A stretch of 35,515 nucleotides of DNA, taken from contig JAEYVZ010000020.1 in NCBI GenBank assembly GCA_023431405.1, forward strand, positions 1 to 35,515, read 5' to 3'. The notes under the pieces were generated by a model that saw nothing but the letters and a program-made list of their open reading frames with translations, was not told the DNA's origin and searched no databases. The position numbers and the translations under genes are program-made. How positions within the stretch are numbered: the first letter of the stretch is position 1; every line of letters starts with the position of its first letter. Below are positions 31,426 through 35,515 of this stretch, one piece after another. Origin of the DNA: Actinomycetes bacterium (GTDB taxonomy: Bacteria > Actinomycetota > Actinomycetes > Actinomycetales > Microbacteriaceae).

Positions 31426-33435
31426 GTGACTGACACCGACCCCGCGGCCGACACCCCCGAGTTCCCCCGCGCCGATGACGCTTCCGGCGCCTCCGTTTCC
31501 TCCACCTCCGCCGACTCCACCTCCGCCGACGGCACCTCCGCCGACGCCCCGTCCGCCGACGCCCCGTCCGACGCTGACGCCCCCTCCGACGCCGACGCTT
31601 CTGCCGACGCCGAGAACGCCGCTCCGGGGTTCGCCGACCTCGGGCTCACGGGCCCCGTGCTCTCCGCCATCAAAGACCTCGGGTACGAGACGCCGTCGGC
31701 GATCCAGGCCGCCACGATCCCCGTGCTGCTCGGCGGCCGTGATGTGGTCGGCATGGCCCAGACCGGCACCGGCAAGACGGCCGCGTTCGCGCTGCCGATC
31801 ATGGAGACGCTCGACCTGCACCAGAAGACCCCGCAGGCACTCGTGCTCGCGCCCACCCGCGAGCTCGCGCTCCAGGTCTGCGAGGCGTTCGAGGCCTACG
31901 CGTCCCGCATGAAGGGCGTGCACGTGCTGCCCGTGTACGGCGGGCAGGGCTACGGCGTTCAGCTGTCGGCGCTGCGCCGCGGCGTGCACATCGTCGTCGG
32001 CACCCCCGGTCGCATCATGGACCACCTCGAGAAGGGCACGCTCGACCTCTCGCAGCTGAAGAACCTGGTGCTCGACGAGGCCGACGAGATGCTCAAGATG
32101 GGCTTCGCCGAGGATGTTGAGCAGATCCTCGCCCAAACCCCGGTCGACAAGCAGGTCGCCCTCTTCTCGGCCACGATGCCGCCCTCGATCCGCCGGCTCG
32201 CGCAGCAGTATCTGCGCGACCCGGAGGAGATCACGGTCAAGACGAAGACCACGACCAACACGAACATCACCCAGCGCTACCTGATCGTGTCGTACCAGCA
32301 GAAGGTCGACGCCCTCACGCGCATCCTCGAAGTCGAGGACTTCGACGGGATGATCATCTTCGTCCGCACGAAGAACGAGACCGAGACGCTCGCCGAGAAG
32401 CTCCGCGCTCGCGGGTTCTCGGCCGCCCCGATCAACGGCGACATCCCGCAGCCGCAGCGCGAGCGCAGCGTCGCCCAGCTCAAGGACGGCAAGCTCGACA
32501 TCCTCGTCGCCACGGATGTCGCCGCGCGCGGGCTCGACGTCGAGCGCATCAGCCACGTCGTGAACTACGACATCCCCACCGACACCGAGTCGTACGTGCA
32601 CCGCATCGGCCGCACGGGGCGCGCGGGCCGCAAGGGCGATGCGATCAGCTTCGTCACTCCCCGCGAGCGCTACCTGCTCGCGCACATCGAACGGGCCACG
32701 CGTCAGCAGCCGACCCAGATGCAGCTGCCGTCGACGGATGACATCAACTCGACGCGCCTGGCGCGCTTCGACGACGCGATCACCGCGGCACTTGCCGAGA
32801 CCGACCGCATCGCCGCGTTCCGAGATGTGATCGCCCATTACGTGCGTCATCACGACGTGCCCGAGCAGGATGTGGCGGCGGCGCTCGCCGTCGTGGCGCA
32901 GGGTGAGACGCCGCTGCTGCTCGACCCCGCCGACGACGAGCTCGCCAAGGCGCTCGCCGCAGACGCGCAGCGCGGCCAGCGGAAGGAGCGTGGCGAGGGT
33001 GGAACCCGGGGTGCCGGTGCGTCGCGCGAGCGCCGCAGCCGCGGCGACTTCACCACGTATCGCATCGAGGTCGGCCGCCGTCATCGCGTCGAGCCGCGCC
33101 AGATCGTGGGCGCGCTCGCCAACGAGGGCGGTCTCGGACGCGACGATTTCGGTGCGATCCAGATCAAGCCGACCTTCTCGCTCGTCGAGCTGCCGACGTC
33201 GATGGACCCGGCAGTCCTCGACCGCCTGCGCGGGACCCGCATCTCCGGTCAGCTCATCGACATCGCGCCGGATCGGGGGCGTCCCGGCCACCGCCGCGAT
33301 GACGACCGCCCGCGCCGCCGTGACGATGACCGCCCCGCGCGCCGTTTCGACGGCGACCGCCCGCGTCGCGACGACGACCGCGCGCGTCGCGATGACGACC
33401 GCCCCGCCCGGAAGCCGCGGCACAAGAGCAGCTGA
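31426..33435 (+). CDS. DEAD-box ATP-dependent RNA helicase (DeaD/CsdA type) with disordered tails
   Basis: 669 residues. A Ser/Ala/Asp/Thr low-complexity tail (about 19-66) uses repeated SAD units. The helicase core has the Q-motif, AQTGTGKT (111-118), PTREL, TPGR, DEAD (217-220), SAT (248-250), ARGLD and HRIGRTGRAGR. A linker (about 505-555) follows, then a DbpA-like RNA-binding domain beginning YRIEVGRRHRVEPRQIVGAL. The C-terminus is made of repeated R-x-D-D-D-R-x-A-R-R blocks. It unwinds RNA in ribosome assembly or mRNA decay, and such helicases often serve cold adaptation. The start GTG 31426 gives MTDTDPAAD. Confidence 0.95.
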   Translation: MTDTDPAADTPEFPRADDASGASVSSTSADSTSADGTSADAPSADAPSDADAPSDADASADAENAAPGFADLGLTGPVLSAIKDLGYETPSAIQAATIPVLLGGRDVVGMAQTGTGKTAAFALPIMETLDLHQKTPQALVLAPTRELALQVCEAFEAYASRMKGVHVLPVYGGQGYGVQLSALRRGVHIVVGTPGRIMDHLEKGTLDLSQLKNLVLDEADEMLKMGFAEDVEQILAQTPVDKQVALFSATMPPSIRRLAQQYLRDPEEITVKTKTTTNTNITQRYLIVSYQQKVDALTRILEVEDFDGMIIFVRTKNETETLAEKLRARGFSAAPINGDIPQPQRERSVAQLKDGKLDILVATDVAARGLDVERISHVVNYDIPTDTESYVHRIGRTGRAGRKGDAISFVTPRERYLLAHIERATRQQPTQMQLPSTDDINSTRLARFDDAITAALAETDRIAAFRDVIAHYVRHHDVPEQDVAAALAVVAQGETPLLLDPADDELAKALAADAQRGQRKERGEGGTRGAGASRERRSRGDFTTYRIEVGRRHRVEPRQIVGALANEGGLGRDDFGAIQIKPTFSLVELPTSMDPAVLDRLRGTRISGQLIDIAPDRGRPGHRRDDDRPRRRDDDRPARRFDGDRPRRDDDRARRDDDRPARKPRHKSS

Positions 33436-33459
33436 CAGGCATCGCGGCTGACAGGCGCC

Positions 33460-33494
33460 GCTGACGCCCGGACGGATGCCGCCCGGGCGTCAGC
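33460..33494. terminator. Bidirectional terminator between the helicase and YCII genes
   Basis: GCTGACGCCCGG (33460-33471) pairs perfectly with CCGGGCGTCAGC (33483-33494) across an 11-base loop, between convergent stops at 33435 and 33501. Confidence 0.75.
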
Positions 33495-33500
33495 GATCGT

Positions 33501-33836
33501 TCACAGGTCGAGCGGCCAGGCCGGGTGGAGCTGGATGACGCCCGCCGCGGCCATCGGATGCCGTGCGGCGACCTCGATCGCCTCCTCGAGGGTCTCGCAT
33601 TCCAGCACGTCGAAGCCGCCGATGAGCTCATAGGCCTCGGCGAACGGCCCGTCGCTGACGATCACCTCGCCTTTGCGTCGCTTCACCGTGCGGGCCTGCG
33701 CTGCGGGGCGAAGGCGGTCGCCTTCCACGGCGCGCCCGGAGCCGTAGGTCTCGTCGACCCAGTCTTCGATGGTGACCGGGCCCTCCTCCGGCTCGTGCAG
33801 GTCGGGGTCGGTCATTACCAGCATCAAGAAGCGCAT
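33501..33836 (-). CDS. YCII-related (DGPF-domain) protein
   Basis: The 111-residue protein belongs to the YciI/DGPF family: an N-terminal strand MRFLMLVMTD, then VIVSDGPFAEAYELIGGFDVLECETLEEAIEVAARHP. The fold is a ferredoxin-like dimer with a conserved His/Asp pocket; function is unknown, and many relatives sit beside ECF sigma factors, none of which is visible here. ATG 33836 has GAAAGGA seven bases before it, which decides the start over the longer open frame. It is a monocistronic leftward gene. Confidence 0.88.
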   Translation of the reverse strand: MRFLMLVMTDPDLHEPEEGPVTIEDWVDETYGSGRAVEGDRLRPAAQARTVKRRKGEVIVSDGPFAEAYELIGGFDVLECETLEEAIEVAARHPMAAAGVIQLHPAWPLDL

Positions 33837-33948
33837 CGTCGTGTCCTTTCGCGTGTGAGCGACGTTACGTGAACGCGTCGAACGCGACACGGTCGAATCG
33901 ACATCTCTACACCGATCGGATTCCGTCGCACCCCGCGCGCAAAGACGG

Positions 33949-33981
33949 GGGCGGGCGGATGCTCGTGGCACCCGCCCGCCC
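33949..33981 (-). terminator. Terminator of the malate synthase gene
   Basis: GGGCGGGCGG (33949-33958) pairs with CCGCCCGCCC (33972-33981), and an inner TGC/GCA helix adds three pairs. On the minus strand the stem is followed by CCGTCTTT. It lies about 20 bases after the aceB stop. Confidence 0.8.
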
Positions 33982-34001
33982 GGTTCGCTCTTCTCGGCTC
34001 G

Positions 34002-35515
34002 CTACGAGGTGAGGTAGCGGTTGTAAGCCGGGACGGTGAGGAAGGCCGGGAAGTCTGCCCCGAGCGCCACCTCGCGGAAGAGTGCGGCGGCATCGTCGAA
34101 CCGGTCGCCCTCGGCCCGGTCGACCTCGCCCAGCACCTGCGTGATGAGCGACTCGACGTACTCCGCCGTGATCGCGGTGCCGTCGTCGGTGTAGCGGTCC
34201 TGGTGGATCCACTGCCAGATCTGGCTCCGGCTGATCTCGGCCGTCGCGGCATCTTCCATCAGGTTGTCGATGGCGACGGCGCCGAGGCCGCGCAGCCACG
34301 CCTCGATGTAGCGGATCGCCACCGAGACGTTCCCGTACACGCCGGCGGCGGTCACCGGCAGGCCGATGTGCACATCGATCAGCTGCGACGCCTTCACGTC
34401 GACCTCGGGGCGCTGCCGGTCGAGCTGGTTCGGACGATCGCCGAGCACCGCGTCGAACTCTGCCTGGGCCACGGGGATGAGGTCGGGGTGGGCGACCCAG
34501 GTGCCGTCGAAGCCGTCTCCCGCCTCCCGCTTCTTGTCGGCGGCGACCTTCTCGAAGGCCTGCGCGGTCACCTCGGGGTCGCGACGGTTGGGGATGAAGG
34601 CGCTCATGCCGCCGATCGCGAAGGCCCCGCGCTTGTGGCACGTCTTCACGAGCAGCTCGGTGTACGCGCGCATGAAAGGAACCGTCATCGTGACCTGACT
34701 GCGGTCGGGGAGCACGAATCGCGCCCCGCGCCCGCGGTAGTTCTTGATCATCGAGAAGATGTAGTCCCACCGGCCGGCGTTGAGGCCTGCGCAGTGGTCG
34801 CGCAGCTCGAACAGGATCTCCTCCATCTCGAACGCCGCCGGCAGCGTCTCGATGAGCACGGTCGCGCGGATCGTGCCGTGCGGGATGCCGATGTACTCCT
34901 CGCTGAAGGTGAACACGTCGTCCCACAGCTTCGCCTCTTCGGCCGACTCCAGCTTCGGCAGGTAGAAGTACGGACCGACCCCGCTGTCGATGAGCCGCTG
35001 CGCGTTGTGGAAGAAATACAGCCCGAAGTCGACGAGCGAACCGGATGCCGCGAGCGTGCGCCCGGTGCGGTCGGTGAACGGCAGGTGCTTCTCGGTGAGG
35101 TGCCATCCGCGCGGACGCATGACGATCGTGGGGGTGCGCTCGGCGGTGACCGCGTACTCCTTGCCGTCAGGGCTCGTGAACCGCAGCTGTCCGCGGATCG
35201 CGTCGAACAGCGACAGCTGGCCTTCGATGACGTTCTTCCAGGTGGGGCTCGTGGCATCCTCCTGGTCGGCGAGCCACACGCGGGCGCCCGAGTTGAGCGC
35301 GTTGATGGTCATCTTGGGGTCGGTCGGCCCCGTGATCTCCACCCGGCGGTCTTCGAGGCCGGGACCGGCGCCGGCGACGCGCCAGTCGGGGTCGTCGCGG
35401 ATGTGCGCGGTGTCGTCGCGGAAGCGCGGGTCGTGCCCGTTGCCGATCTCGAACCGGCGACGCATGCGGTCGGCGAGCCGGTCGTGGCGCCGGCCCGCGA
35501 AGCGCAGGTGCAGAT
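34002..35515 (-). CDS. aceB: Malate synthase A, 3' part (5' end beyond the window)
   Basis: The open frame runs off the right edge with LHLRFAGRRHDRLADR before MRRRF, so the true start lies outside and at least 503 residues are visible. Type A malate synthase landmarks: RVWLADQEDATSPTW, GPYFYLPKLES, ETLPAAFEMEEILFELRDH with the Mg-binding Glu, GRWDYIFSMIK, MTVPFMRAYTELL, AIGGMSAFIPNRRD, and DGTWVAHPDL with the catalytic-side Asp. It condenses glyoxylate and acetyl-CoA to malate in the glyoxylate shunt. Isocitrate lyase is not in the window. It could help use C2 units, including acetaldehyde-derived acetyl-CoA from the aromatic pathway, but that link is inference. Confidence 0.95.
   Translation of the reverse strand, partial: LHLRFAGRRHDRLADRMRRRFEIGNGHDPRFRDDTAHIRDDPDWRVAGAGPGLEDRRVEITGPTDPKMTINALNSGARVWLADQEDATSPTWKNVIEGQLSLFDAIRGQLRFTSPDGKEYAVTAERTPTIVMRPRGWHLTEKHLPFTDRTGRTLAASGSLVDFGLYFFHNAQRLIDSGVGPYFYLPKLESAEEAKLWDDVFTFSEEYIGIPHGTIRATVLIETLPAAFEMEEILFELRDHCAGLNAGRWDYIFSMIKNYRGRGARFVLPDRSQVTMTVPFMRAYTELLVKTCHKRGAFAIGGMSAFIPNRRDPEVTAQAFEKVAADKKREAGDGFDGTWVAHPDLIPVAQAEFDAVLGDRPNQLDRQRPEVDVKASQLIDVHIGLPVTAAGVYGNVSVAIRYIEAWLRGLGAVAIDNLMEDAATAEISRSQIWQWIHQDRYTDDGTAITAEYVESLITQVLGEVDRAEGDRFDDAAALFREVALGADFPAFLTVPAYNRYLTS

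Noticed and set aside
31306..33423. Leftward open frame of about 700 codons opposite the helicase
   Set aside because: It starts inside the helicase coding strand's complement, is Gly/Val/Arg low-complexity, and has no start signals.

Overview
The window reads as chromosomal DNA of a high-GC Gram-positive actinobacterium, most likely Microbacterium or another member of the Microbacteriaceae. The grounds are the heavily GC-biased third codon positions, protein sequences of actinobacterial type, an LAxTG (class E sortase) wall anchor, a two-permease sugar importer without its own ATPase, several GTG starts and probable leaderless mRNAs. I see no insertion sequence, prophage, CRISPR array or integrase, so gene content suggests an ordinary chromosomal region with accessory catabolic islands.

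Layout. 1-160: end of a tRNA (probably Thr), a complete elongator tRNA-Met and their terminator. 179-1864: two uncharacterised small proteins and a DUF1269 membrane protein. 2146-10567: an aromatic catabolic island. A TetR regulator and an atypical SDR are read leftward. Read rightward are an AAHS-type transporter, mhpB, mhpC, mhpD, an NTF2/SnoaL-like gene, an HpaI-type aldolase and mhpA, mostly joined by 4-base ATGA overlaps. Together they would import 3-(3-hydroxyphenyl)propionate (or a close relative), hydroxylate it, cleave the ring in meta fashion and reduce it to succinate, pyruvate and acetaldehyde. 10720-13716: a 998-residue thioester-domain surface protein with six DUF5979 repeats and an LAPTG anchor. 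Beside it is a DosR-like LuxR response regulator whose receiver has lost most of its switch residues.

14750-19904: a TetR regulator divergent from a sugar ABC importer (lipoprotein plus two permeases) and a GH1 beta-glycosidase, which looks like a beta-glucoside uptake and cleavage operon. 20148-21653: a CspA-type cold-shock protein followed by a membrane fatty-acid desaturase, both plausible cold-response genes. 22018-27977: an aldo/keto reductase, a 79-residue orphan, a heterodimeric ABC exporter with one degenerate ATP site, and a TauE/SafE permease. 28073-30059: a two-gene hot-dog dehydratase (HadA/HadB-like) followed by murB. 30087-35515: an aspartate-type aminotransferase, a DEAD-box RNA helicase with disordered tails, a YCII/DGPF protein and the 3' part of malate synthase (runs off the right edge).

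The most unusual points are: the composition of the mhp operon (TetR control, an NTF2-like passenger, HpaI aldolase instead of MhpE/MhpF); an SDR lacking the YxxxK motif; the pseudo-receiver regulator next to the thioester adhesin; three genes with a -10 box exactly six bases before a GTG start; and a strongly over-represented heptamer (GGATGCC/GGCATCC) spread evenly over both strands. No single locus looks like a wholly new defence or mobile system.
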